Source of the DNA: Clostridiales bacterium UBA5446
Lineage (GTDB): Bacteria > Bacillota > Clostridia > Oscillospirales > Oscillospiraceae
DNA: 21,525 nucleotides
Assembly (NCBI GenBank): GCA_002427465.1
Contig: DIRC01000057.1
Span: 54,563 to 76,087 of the forward strand
Reading direction: 5' to 3'
The notes under the pieces were generated by a model that was given only the letters and a program-made list of their open reading frames with translations, did not search any database and had not been told where the DNA came from. Every line of letters begins with the position of its first letter. Within the stretch, counting starts at the first letter, position 1. Position numbers and translations under genes: made by a program. Shown here in pieces: positions 7,216-15,619 of this stretch.

Positions 7216-8973
7216 ATGGAAGAATACTTTATCCAAAGCATAAACGGTCCGGTTATCAAAGTCCGCGGCGGCAGGGCCCTGCCGCGCATGGGGCTCGTAT
7301 TTGTCGGAAAGCAAAAGCTTTTCGGCGAGGTGGTTTCCGCCTCGGGAGAGGACAGCATCGTTCAGATATACGAAGATTCGGGCGGGCTGAGCGCGGGCGA
7401 GCCGGTTTATCCCACCTATGCGCCCATGTCCCTTCAGTTGGGGCCCGGCCTGATCGGCGGCATTTTTGACGGGATAGGCCGACCCCTGGGCACGATCGAG
7501 CGGATGGCCGGCCCGCGGATTGCAAAGGGCATCAACCTTCAATCCCTGGATGGAGACAGGCTTTGGGAAGTTACCGTCGATATTAAAGACGGTGACACGG
7601 TTTTCCCCGGGCAGGTCTTTGCCAGGTGCCGGGAAAGCGAAATGACCGAACACCGGGCCATGGTGCCTCCCGGCGTGTCCGGAAGGGTTGAGGCGGCAAA
7701 GCCGTCCGGCCAATACACGGTTAACGAGCCCATCGCCCGGGTAGTTGGCGAGAAGGGGAAAGAAACGCCGATCTGCCTTTCCCAGAGCTGGCCCGTCCGC
7801 ACGCCTCGCCCTTATAAGAGCCGCCGCGCCATAGACAGGCCGCTGATTACCGGGCAGCGCGTGATCGACACGCTTTTCCCAGTAGGCAAGGGCGGCTGCG
7901 CCGCAATTCCCGGCCCTTTCGGCGCCGGCAAAACCGTTGTTCAGCACCAGCTGGCAAAATGGTCGGACGCCGATATTATCGTCTATCTGGGCTGCGGCGA
8001 GCGGGGCAATGAAATGACCCAGGTGCTGGACGAGTTCCGGGAGCTGCGCGATCCCCGCAGCGGAAGGCCCCTCATGGAGCGGACAATACTCGTTGCCAAC
8101 ACCTCTAACATGCCTGTGGCGGCCCGGGAAGCCTCGATTTACACGGGCATGACCATTGCGGAATATTACCGGGACATGGGTTACCATGTGGCACTGATGG
8201 CGGACTCTACCTCCCGCTGGGCGGAGGCCCTGCGGGAAATCTCCGGACGGCTTGAGGAAATGCCGGCGGAGGAGAGCTTCCCCGCCTATCTTCCCTCCCG
8301 CCTCGCCGGATTTTACGAGCGTGCGGGCTTTACGGAAACCCTTTCCGGCGCGGAAGGCTCCGTTACGGTCATCGGCGCGGTTTCCCCACAGGGCGGCGAT
8401 TTTTCGGAGCCGGTCACCCAGAACACCCAGCGTTTTGTGCGCTGCTTCTGGGCGTTGGACCGTTCCCTGGCCTACGCCCGGCATTTCCCGTCCATAAACT
8501 GGAACTCTTCATATTCCGAGTATTACAACGACATGATCCCCTGGTATGAGGAGAATTTCGGAAAAGATTTCAACGATTTGCGCAGGCGTGTCATGGGGCT
8601 TCTGCATGAGGAATCCAAGCTGATGGAGATTGTCAAGCTCATCGGTTCCGACATCCTTCCGGACGATCAGAAGCTGGTGATCGAAACGGCCAAGGTTTTC
8701 CGCCAGGGATTTCTGCAGCAGAATGCCTTCCACAAGTCCGATACTTATATGACGCCCCGGAACCAGATGGCCATGCTCCGCATCATCCTCCATCTATATG
8801 ATGAGGCCCATGAGCTGGTGTCGAAGAACATCCCGCTCAGGCAGTTGACGGAGACGGGGATTTTTGCCGTGCTGGGCAAAATGAAATTTGATCTGGGTGA
8901 GGGGGATCCGCCGGAAAAATTCATGACCCTGGTGGATGAAGCCGTGGCGTCCGTCCGGAAAAGCAACGAATAG
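7216..8973 (+). CDS. ntpA: V-type ATPase catalytic subunit A
   Basis: Subunit A hydrolyses or makes ATP in the A3B3 head. The 585-aa product has the family's N-terminal beta-barrel (from SINGPVIKVRGG), the A-specific bulge region (about 110-190), the P-loop GPFGAGKT at about 233-240 with Lys 239 and Thr 240, the catalytic Glu in GCGERGNEM at about 262, and the Walker B/switch segment ALMADSTSRWAEALREISGR near 330. The P-loop has Ala where E. hirae has Ser, a common variant. The C-terminal helical domain is complete. ATG at 7216 is 3 nt after the ntpE stop and is preceded by GGAGG. No damage is seen. Confidence 0.98.
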   Translation: MEEYFIQSINGPVIKVRGGRALPRMGLVFVGKQKLFGEVVSASGEDSIVQIYEDSGGLSAGEPVYPTYAPMSLQLGPGLIGGIFDGIGRPLGTIERMAGPRIAKGINLQSLDGDRLWEVTVDIKDGDTVFPGQVFARCRESEMTEHRAMVPPGVSGRVEAAKPSGQYTVNEPIARVVGEKGKETPICLSQSWPVRTPRPYKSRRAIDRPLITGQRVIDTLFPVGKGGCAAIPGPFGAGKTVVQHQLAKWSDADIIVYLGCGERGNEMTQVLDEFRELRDPRSGRPLMERTILVANTSNMPVAAREASIYTGMTIAEYYRDMGYHVALMADSTSRWAEALREISGRLEEMPAEESFPAYLPSRLAGFYERAGFTETLSGAEGSVTVIGAVSPQGGDFSEPVTQNTQRFVRCFWALDRSLAYARHFPSINWNSSYSEYYNDMIPWYEENFGKDFNDLRRRVMGLLHEESKLMEIVKLIGSDILPDDQKLVIETAKVFRQGFLQQNAFHKSDTYMTPRNQMAMLRIILHLYDEAHELVSKNIPLRQLTETGIFAVLGKMKFDLGEGDPPEKFMTLVDEAVASVRKSNE

Positions 8974-8988
8974 GGAGGTGGCGGCAGG

Positions 8989-10362
8989 ATGAGAATAGAA
9001 TATACCGGGCTTTCGGAAATCAAAGGCTCCCTGATCGCCCTGGAAGGCGTCTCGGGAGTCTCTTACGACGAGATGGCGGAGATCACCTTTGGCGACGGCA
9101 GCCGCCGCCACGGGCGCGTTATCACGATTGACGGCGATCGGGTCGTTTTGGAGGTCTTTGAAGGCACCAGCGGCATCGACATGAAAAGCGCCAGCACAAA
9201 ATTTACGGGCAGGCCCGTAACCCTGCCCCTTTCCAGCGAAATTCTTGGCCGGGTTTATAACGGCGCCGGCAGGCCGATAGACGGGATGAACGAAGTCTAC
9301 GCCCAGCAGCGGCGGGATGTAAACGGCGCGGCGATGAACCCGGTTTCGCGCCAGTACCCGCGAAGCTGCATCCTGACGGGCATTTCCGCCATCGACGCCA
9401 CGAGCACACTGATCAGGGGCCAAAAGCTGCCCATTTTTTCCGGGGCCGGCATGGCCCACAACGAGCTTGCCGCCCAGATTGTGCGGCAGGCAAAGGTCAT
9501 TTCCAGCTCCGACCAATTTGTGATCGTCTTCTGCGCCATGGGAATTAAGAACGACACGGCCGAATTTTTCCGCAGGGATTTTTCCGATTCGGGGGCATTG
9601 GGCCGTACGGTCATGTACCTGAACCTGGCTTCGGACCCGATTATCGAGCGTATCCTGGCCCCCCGCTGCGCCATGACGGCGGCGGAATATCTGGCCTTTG
9701 ACCTGGGCTATCATGTCCTTGTGGTCATGACGGATATGACCTTTTACTGTGAGGCGCTGCGGGAATTTTCCTCATCCAAGGGGGAAATTCCGTCCCGAAA
9801 GGGTTATCCGAGCTACATGTATTCCGACCTGGCCTCCATCTATGAGCGGGCCGGGGTAATAAGGGGCAAACCCGGCAGCGTGACGCTTGTCCCGATCCTC
9901 ACCATGCCGGGGGACGATATTTCCCACCCGATCCCGGACCTGACGGGGTATATTACCGAGGGGCAGATCGTCCTGTCAAGGGAGCTGGCGCTCAAGGGCG
10001 TTTACCCGCCTGTGGGCATCCTGCCGTCCCTCTCCCGGCTGATGAAGGACGGCACCGGCGAGGGCTACACAAGGGATGATCATTCGGATCTTTCAAACCA
10101 GCTTTTCGCATCCTATTCCGAGGTTGCGGGGGCCCGGAGCCTGGCAACGGTTATCGGAGAAGATGAGCTGTCCGCAACCGACAAGCTCTATCTCAAGTTT
10201 GGCGACGCGCTGGAAGACCGTTTTATCGGCCAGGGAATGTATGAGGATCGCAGCCTGGACGAGACTCTTGACCTGGGCTGGCGGATGCTTTCGATCCTCC
10301 CACGCACGGAGTTGGGCCGGACCTCTGAAGCGTGTCTGGACCGGCATTATATTGAAAAATAA
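8989..10362 (+). CDS. ntpB: V-type ATPase non-catalytic subunit B
   Basis: Subunit B alternates with A in the hexamer head and supplies the arginine finger to the catalytic site. The 457-aa product matches the family length and shows EYTGLSEIKGSLIALEGV at the N-terminus, the degenerate nucleotide site LPIFSGAGMAHNELAAQI in place of a P-loop, VMTDMTFYCEALREFSSSK, and YPSYMYSDLASIYERAG, whose Arg is the expected finger. The C-terminus ends in RTSEACLDRHYIEK. ATG at 8989 is preceded by GGGAGGTGG. It lies 15 nt after ntpA and 62 nt before ntpD. Confidence 0.98.
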   Translation: MRIEYTGLSEIKGSLIALEGVSGVSYDEMAEITFGDGSRRHGRVITIDGDRVVLEVFEGTSGIDMKSASTKFTGRPVTLPLSSEILGRVYNGAGRPIDGMNEVYAQQRRDVNGAAMNPVSRQYPRSCILTGISAIDATSTLIRGQKLPIFSGAGMAHNELAAQIVRQAKVISSSDQFVIVFCAMGIKNDTAEFFRRDFSDSGALGRTVMYLNLASDPIIERILAPRCAMTAAEYLAFDLGYHVLVVMTDMTFYCEALREFSSSKGEIPSRKGYPSYMYSDLASIYERAGVIRGKPGSVTLVPILTMPGDDISHPIPDLTGYITEGQIVLSRELALKGVYPPVGILPSLSRLMKDGTGEGYTRDDHSDLSNQLFASYSEVAGARSLATVIGEDELSATDKLYLKFGDALEDRFIGQGMYEDRSLDETLDLGWRMLSILPRTELGRTSEACLDRHYIEK

Positions 10363-10424
10363 AGGAAAGGCGGAGCTCCAGGGCGCCGCCGGGATATCAG
10401 CGCATCGATTGGGAGGTGGACGCA

Positions 10425-11039
10425 ATGGCGCAGACCGCGCCGACAAAAGGCAATCTGACGGCGGCGAAGCGGGCAAGGGCTCTGGCTGAAAGCGGCTATG
10501 AGCTCATGGATAAAAAGCGCAACATTCTGATCCGGGAGCTGATGACCATGATCGATGAAGCCGAGGCGCTTCAGGCCCGCATTGATAAAACCTTCAACGA
10601 GGCCTACGGCGCCATGCGCATCGCGGAAATCTCCATGGGCGGCTGCGCGGAGGCCGCGGCAATGACCGTGGAAATCGACAACAGCGTCCAGATCCGCTAT
10701 AAGAGCGTCATGGGCGTGGAAATCCCGATGGTCACCTCGGAGCCATTCGTTCCGACGGAGCCGCCCTATGGGCTGATCTTCACAAGCTCGGATCTGGACA
10801 ACGCTTATTTTAAGTTTGCCGAGGTCAAGGCGATGGTGAACGAGCTGGCTCACACGGAAAACGCGATTTACCGCCTGGCCTATGCCGTCAGAAAGGCGCA
10901 AAAAAGGGCCAACGCCCTTCAAAACATCGTCATTCCGGGGCTTGACGCCGATATTGCCCGGATTTCCGAGGCGCTGGAGGAGAAGGAGCGGGAGGAATTT
11001 GTGCGGCTCAAGATCATTAAGGAGCATAAGGGCATCTAA
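10425..11039 (+). CDS. ntpD: V-type ATPase subunit D (central rotor shaft)
   Basis: Subunit D is the coiled-coil shaft turning inside the A3B3 head. The 204-aa product has the N-terminal family motif PTKGNLTAAKRARALAESGY followed by ELMDKKRNILIRELM, a middle globular part, and a C-terminal helix with RRANAL-type sequence (KRANALQNIVIPGLDADI). ATG at 10425 lies 6 nt after GGGAGGTG; the GTG three codons upstream overlaps that ribosome site and is less likely. It is the last gene of the operon, followed closely by a strong terminator. Confidence 0.96.
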   Translation: MAQTAPTKGNLTAAKRARALAESGYELMDKKRNILIRELMTMIDEAEALQARIDKTFNEAYGAMRIAEISMGGCAEAAAMTVEIDNSVQIRYKSVMGVEIPMVTSEPFVPTEPPYGLIFTSSDLDNAYFKFAEVKAMVNELAHTENAIYRLAYAVRKAQKRANALQNIVIPGLDADIARISEALEEKEREEFVRLKIIKEHKGI

Positions 11040-11054
11040 CCTTCCGGCCCTGAT

Positions 11055-11096
11055 AAAATGAAAGGTGCGCGCTCTAGAGCGCGCACCTTTCATTTT
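11055..11096. terminator. Bidirectional terminator, 42-bp perfect palindrome
   Basis: A perfect inverted repeat centred on CTCTAGAG, with 21-nt half-sites including AAAGGTGCGCGCTC and its complement. Both strands end in a T-run (CATTTTTT on plus, CATTTTAT on minus). It lies 15 nt after ntpD and directly abuts the stop codon of the convergent glucosidase gene, so it serves both. Confidence 0.93.
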
Positions 11097-12797
11097 TTAT
11101 TCAAAAGAATAGACCCGCATTTCATAGGGCCTGGCGGTAAATCCGTTATTGATCACCACGTTCATGGTGTAGTTTTGCAGCTCCAGCCGGCCGGAGAGAA
11201 GGTCGAAGCCTTCCGGAGCGGTAAAATATACAGGCTCCTGGGAGAAGGAACAGATCACCAGAAGGCGCCTGCCCCTGTACTGACGGCCGTAAACATAAAG
11301 GCTTTTGCCGGCGTGAAGATACTCGGTGTAATCCCCCCATACCGCCGCGGGGTCACTTTTCTTGAATCCGATAATCCGGCGGTAGAAATTCAGGAGGGAG
11401 TCGGGGTCTTTTTCCTGGGCCTCCACATTTACCTCCCGGTAGTTTCCATTTACATAGAACCAGGGGCGGGCCTCTGAAAACCCGGCGTTTTTTTCGCCCG
11501 ACCATTGCATGGGCGTCCTTGCCGAGTCGCGGCTGGACTTCTGGGCCAGGGCTAGAACCTCGGATTTCGGCAGGAATTTCGATGCAATGCGGCTGTTGTT
11601 CTTCAGCATGACGTCCACATACATATCCAGCCGGGGCAGACGGATATTGGTCATACCAATTTCCTGGCCCTGGTAGATGAAGGGGGTTCCCTGCTGCAGC
11701 ATGTAGGCCGCGGCGAGCATCTTGCCGCTTTCCGTTCGGAAGGCCTCGCTGCCGTAGCGGCTGATGACCCGGGGATGATCATGGTTTTCCAGATACAGTG
11801 TGTTCCAGGCCCGGCCGTTCAGCTCGTTCTGCCATTTTGAAAAGGCGGCCTTCAGCTTGATTAGATCGAAGGGGCGCTGGATAAAGTCCGTCATGAAGCA
11901 GTCGGCTTCCATATGGGAGAAGTTGAACATCAGGTCCAGTTCCCCGGACTCCAGATAGGACAGAGCCGTTTCCGGCTCCATTCTCGGGCCTTCGCCCAGG
12001 AGCATGCAGTCGTATTCGTCGGCCACGGCCCGGTATTCCTTCAGGTATTCGTGGATGTGCGGCCCGTTCACATAGTACTTCATGCCAGTGGCGGCCGGAA
12101 GCTTTGGAAAAGCGGAGGGCAGCCCCTCGGGCTTGGAGATGAAGGTGATCACATCCTCCCGGAAGCCGTCCACGCCCATATCCAGCCAGAAACGCATGAT
12201 GCGCTTGACCTCCTCCCGCACGGCGGGGTTGTCATGGTTCAGGTCGGGCTGCTTTTTGGCGAAAATATGGAGATAGTATTCATCGGATTTGGCGTCATGC
12301 TCCCAGGCCCCGCCTTCAGAAAGGCTGTCCCAGTTGTTGGGCGGCAGCGTTTTGCCCAGCATGCCCCTTTTTCCGGGCCGCCAGAAATAATAGTCCCGAT
12401 AAGGGTTTTGCCTTTCCCGGCTTTTTTTGAACCATTCGTGCTCATCGGAGGTATGGTTGACCACAAGATCCATAAAAACACGCATCCCGCGCCGGTGCGC
12501 GCCGTCCAGAACCTTTTTGAAGATGTCCAGGTCGCCATACTCCGGGTTGATGCTTATATAGTCGGAAACGTCATAGCCGAAGTCTGCGTTAGGCGAGGGA
12601 TAGAGGGGAGAGAACCAGATGGCGTCTACGCCAAGGCTTTTAATATAGTCCAGTTTGCCGTAAACACCCCAGAGGTCGCCTATGCCGTCGCCGTTGCCGT
12701 CGCAAAAGCTGCGGGGCCATATCTGATAGACCGCCATGGTCTTGTACCAGTCGTTATTAGCCGTTGTGCTCACTCCTTTCGGAACTTTTTCCGACAT
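11097..12797 (-). CDS. GH13 alpha-glucosidase (oligo-1,6-glucosidase type)
   Basis: A retaining glycoside hydrolase of family GH13, probably cytoplasmic because no signal peptide is seen, releasing glucose from short alpha-glucans. In the 566-aa form the four conserved regions are DLVVNH at about 110-115, GVDGFREDVI with nucleophile Asp 215, MLLGEGPR with acid/base Glu 269, and ENHDHPR with Asp 340. The residue after the nucleophile is Val; in studied members Val there goes with alpha-1,6 (isomaltose) cleavage and Thr or Ala with alpha-1,4, so oligo-1,6-glucosidase is favoured. Start is uncertain: adjacent ATGs at 12800 and 12797 have a weak ribosome site. A strong AAAGGAG at 12773-12779 has no usable codon at the right distance. 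The gene stands alone. Confidence 0.9.
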   Translation of the reverse strand: MSEKVPKGVSTTANNDWYKTMAVYQIWPRSFCDGNGDGIGDLWGVYGKLDYIKSLGVDAIWFSPLYPSPNADFGYDVSDYISINPEYGDLDIFKKVLDGAHRRGMRVFMDLVVNHTSDEHEWFKKSRERQNPYRDYYFWRPGKRGMLGKTLPPNNWDSLSEGGAWEHDAKSDEYYLHIFAKKQPDLNHDNPAVREEVKRIMRFWLDMGVDGFREDVITFISKPEGLPSAFPKLPAATGMKYYVNGPHIHEYLKEYRAVADEYDCMLLGEGPRMEPETALSYLESGELDLMFNFSHMEADCFMTDFIQRPFDLIKLKAAFSKWQNELNGRAWNTLYLENHDHPRVISRYGSEAFRTESGKMLAAAYMLQQGTPFIYQGQEIGMTNIRLPRLDMYVDVMLKNNSRIASKFLPKSEVLALAQKSSRDSARTPMQWSGEKNAGFSEARPWFYVNGNYREVNVEAQEKDPDSLLNFYRRIIGFKKSDPAAVWGDYTEYLHAGKSLYVYGRQYRGRRLLVICSFSQEPVYFTAPEGFDLLSGRLELQNYTMNVVINNGFTARPYEMRVYSFE

Positions 12798-12929
12798 CAT
12801 ATCATAATTATCTTCTGCTGAAAAGAGTGGTCCGGGGTAAACTCTATGCGATATCCAGCCGGTAATATCACCTCCCCGCAGAAAGGGGGGCGCCCGGGTG
12901 ACAGTCATATGGAGGAAATCGATTAAAAC

Positions 12930-12963
12930 AGCAAACGGCGGGGGACAGAGTGCTGTCCCCCGC
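12930..12963 (-). terminator. Rho-independent terminator after clpB
   Basis: GCGGGGGACA (12938-12947), a 6-nt loop and TGTCCCCCGC (12954-12963) form a perfect 10-bp stem 14 nt past the clpB stop. On the minus strand it is followed by GTTTGCTGTTTTAA, an interrupted T-run. The rest of the 12798-12976 gap holds the glucosidase upstream region, with no clear promoter. Confidence 0.85.
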
Positions 12964-12976
12964 TGGTTTATGCGGT

Positions 12977-15568
12977 TTACGTTTTCACATGGCAGGTCAG
13001 CTCGCCGTTTTCGGCGTCCAGAAGCAGTGTGGCGCCGGCGGCCAGATCCCCCTTCAAAATCTCCCGGGCGATGAGGGTTTCCGCCGCGCTCTGGAGATAG
13101 CGCTTGAGCGGGCGCGCGCCGTAGACGGGGTCGAAGCCCCGGTCGATGATCAGCGTTTTGGCGGCGTCTGTGACCTCCAGATTCAGGGTCTTATCCGCCA
13201 GGCGGCCGCGCAGGCCCGCCAGCAGGATGTCGATGATCTGTGTCAGATTGGCCTTGGTCAGCGGCCGGAACATGACGATTTCGTCCAGCCGGTTCAGGAA
13301 CTCGGGGCGGAAAACACGGCGCAGCTCCTCCATCACGAAGCGGTGGGCGTCTTCCGAGATTTCTCCCTGGGGCGTTATGCCGTCCAGCAGGTATTGGCTG
13401 CCCAGGTTGGAGGTGAGGATGATGATGGTGTTCCTGAAATCCACCGTCCGGCCCTGGCTGTCCGTGATCCTGCCGTCGTCCAGGATTTGCAGCAGAATAT
13501 TGAACACGTCCGGGTGGGCCTTTTCCACCTCGTCGAACAAAACCACGGAATAGGGTTTTCTCCGCACCGCCTCGGTGAGCTGGCCCCCCTCGTCGTAGCC
13601 TACGTATCCCGGGGGCGCGCCGATGAGCCGGGAGACGGAGAATTTCTCCATATACTCGGTCATGTCGATCCGCACCAGGTTGTGTTCATCGTCGAAAAGG
13701 CATTCGGCCAGGGATTTTGCCAGCTCCGTCTTGCCCACTCCGGTGGGGCCGAGAAACAGGAAGCTGCCGATGGGCCGGGAGGGGTCCGCAATGCCCGCCC
13801 TGGAGCGGAGGATGGACTCGGTCACCAGGCGCACCGCCTCATCCTGGCCCACCACCCGTTTGTGGATGATTTCGTCCAGGTGCAGAAGCTTCTCCCGCTC
13901 CCCCTCCACCAGGCGTGCGACGGGGATACCGGTCCATTTGGCGACGATCCCGGCGATCTGTTCTTCGGTAACCGTGTCGTGGACTAGGGTGTTTCCCGCG
14001 CCCTTTTCGTTTTGGGCGACTGCCTCCTCCAGCTTCTTCTGGAGGGCCGGCAGGTCGGAATATTTCAGCTTTGCGGCCTTTTCATATTCCAGATTCATCT
14101 GTGCGGTCTCAATTTCGCCGTTGACGCGCTCGATTTCGCTTTTGAGATTTTTGACCGCGTCCACGCTGCTTTTTTCATTTTCCCAGCGGGACTTCATTTC
14201 ATTGAATTTATCCTTGAGGTTCGCCAGCTCCTCGGTCAGCTTCGTCAGGCGCTCGCGGGAGAGCTGGTCGTCCTCTTTTTTAAGAGCCATTTCCTCAATC
14301 TCAAGCTGCATAATGCGCCGCCTGATGTCGTCCAGCTCCGAGGGCATGGAGTCGATCTCCGTCCGGATGAGGGCGCATGCCTCGTCCACCAGGTCGATGG
14401 CCTTGTCGGGCAGGAACCGGTCGCTGATATAGCGGTGGGAAAGTGTGGCGGCAGCCACCAGGGCATTGTCATGGATGCGCACGCCGTGATAGATTTCATA
14501 CCGCTCCTTCAGTCCGCGCAGGATGGAGATGGTGTCTTCCACCGTGGGCTCGTCCACCATCACCGGCTGGAACCGCCGCTCCAGCGCCGCGTCCTTTTCG
14601 ATGTATTTGCGGTATTCGTCCAGGGTGGTGGCGCCGATGCAGTGCAGCTCGCCCCGGGCCAGCATGGGCTTTAGCAGGTTGCCCGCGTCCATGCTGCCCT
14701 CGGTCTTGCCCGCGCCCACAATGGTGTGAAGCTCGTCGATGAAGAGCAGAATGCCGCCCTCGGACCGCTTGACTTCCTCCAGCACGGCCTTGAGCCGCTC
14801 CTCGAATTCGCCCCGGTACTTTGCCCCCGCGATGAGCGCGCCCATGTCCAGGGAGAAGATAGTCTTGTCCTTTAAGCCCTCGGGCACGTCGCCGCGCACA
14901 ATGCGCTGGGCAAGCCCTTCGGCGATGGCGGTTTTGCCCACGCCGGGCTCGCCGATCAGGACGGGGTTGTTTTTCGTCTTGCGGGAAAGAATACGGATCA
15001 CGTTCCGAATCTCCGCGTCGCGGCCGATTACCGGGTCCATCTCCTGGGCCCGGGCTCGGGCCACCAGGTCGGAGCCGTATTTCTGGAGCGCGTCATAGGT
15101 GCTTTCGGGATTGTCGCTGGTGACCCTTGCGGTTTTGACACTGGCAAGCGCCTCGTTGAAGCGGCTTTGGGTGAGCCCGTGGGAAGCGAGGATACGTTTG
15201 ACCTGCGGGGTGGGCTCCGCGAAAATGCCCAGCATCAGATGCTCCACGGAGACGTAATCATCCTGCATTTTTTCCGCTGCCCGCTCGGCAAAGCGCAGGA
15301 GCCTGCCGGTCTCGGGCGACGCATAGACCTGAAAGCCGCTGCCGGAAACCTTGGGCAGGCGGGAAATGGCGGTGTCCAGTTCCGCCAGCAGCGCGTCGTT
15401 GTCCACGCCCATCTTCTTGAAGATAGAGCCGATCAGCCCGCCGTCCTGATCCACCAGAGCATAAAGCAGATGCTCAGGCGTCAGGTATTGGTTGCCGCTC
15501 TCCTGGGCCATGGCCTGGGCAGTATTCAGAACTTGTATTGTTTTTTGCGTGTATTTTTCAGCGTTCAT
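12977..15568 (-). CDS. clpB: ATP-dependent disaggregase ClpB
   Basis: ClpB is a hexameric AAA+ machine that pulls apart aggregated proteins with DnaK. The 863-aa product has the full domain set: N-domain with two repeats (about 1-145), first AAA+ module with Walker A GEPGVGKT at 206-213 and Walker B ILLFIDE at about 273-279, the coiled-coil middle domain at about 405-525 that sets ClpB apart from ClpA and ClpC, and a second AAA+ module with Walker A GPTGVGKT at 607-614 and VVLFDEVEKAHPDVFN after it. ATG at 15568 has only a weak GGGGTG ribosome site. Neither a CIRCE element nor a CtsR box is visible upstream. It follows the ribbon-helix-helix gene on the same strand by 51 nt, with a hairpin between, so attenuation or an internal promoter may control it. 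Confidence 0.98.
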   Translation of the reverse strand: MNAEKYTQKTIQVLNTAQAMAQESGNQYLTPEHLLYALVDQDGGLIGSIFKKMGVDNDALLAELDTAISRLPKVSGSGFQVYASPETGRLLRFAERAAEKMQDDYVSVEHLMLGIFAEPTPQVKRILASHGLTQSRFNEALASVKTARVTSDNPESTYDALQKYGSDLVARARAQEMDPVIGRDAEIRNVIRILSRKTKNNPVLIGEPGVGKTAIAEGLAQRIVRGDVPEGLKDKTIFSLDMGALIAGAKYRGEFEERLKAVLEEVKRSEGGILLFIDELHTIVGAGKTEGSMDAGNLLKPMLARGELHCIGATTLDEYRKYIEKDAALERRFQPVMVDEPTVEDTISILRGLKERYEIYHGVRIHDNALVAAATLSHRYISDRFLPDKAIDLVDEACALIRTEIDSMPSELDDIRRRIMQLEIEEMALKKEDDQLSRERLTKLTEELANLKDKFNEMKSRWENEKSSVDAVKNLKSEIERVNGEIETAQMNLEYEKAAKLKYSDLPALQKKLEEAVAQNEKGAGNTLVHDTVTEEQIAGIVAKWTGIPVARLVEGEREKLLHLDEIIHKRVVGQDEAVRLVTESILRSRAGIADPSRPIGSFLFLGPTGVGKTELAKSLAECLFDDEHNLVRIDMTEYMEKFSVSRLIGAPPGYVGYDEGGQLTEAVRRKPYSVVLFDEVEKAHPDVFNILLQILDDGRITDSQGRTVDFRNTIIILTSNLGSQYLLDGITPQGEISEDAHRFVMEELRRVFRPEFLNRLDEIVMFRPLTKANLTQIIDILLAGLRGRLADKTLNLEVTDAAKTLIIDRGFDPVYGARPLKRYLQSAAETLIAREILKGDLAAGATLLLDAENGELTCHVKT

Positions 15569-15591
15569 CGTATTAACACCCCAATCGGTTT

Positions 15592-15618
15592 AAAAATCAG
15601 GCGGGCGGCCGCCGCCCG
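15592..15618 (-). terminator. GC hairpin with T5 between the ribbon-helix-helix gene and clpB
   Basis: On the minus strand CGGGCG and CGCCCG form a 6-bp all-GC stem with a 5-nt loop, starting right after the upstream gene's stop codon and followed by CCTGATTTTTA. It looks like an intrinsic terminator or attenuator. It ends only 24 nt before the clpB start, leaving no room for a separate promoter. Confidence 0.5.
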
Positions 15619-15619
15619 G

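Noticed and set aside
7150..8484. 444-codon minus-strand frame opposite ntpA
   Set aside because: High GC opens antisense frames; the sequence is low-complexity and the plus strand carries an unmistakable catalytic subunit.
12950..13987. 345-codon plus-strand frame opposite clpB
   Set aside because: Antisense shadow; clpB on the minus strand is certain.
15569..15619. CIRCE or CtsR heat-shock box before clpB
   Set aside because: Searched by eye on both strands here and in 16271-16460; neither the TTAGCACTC/GAGTGCTAA pair nor a GGTCAAA tandem is present.
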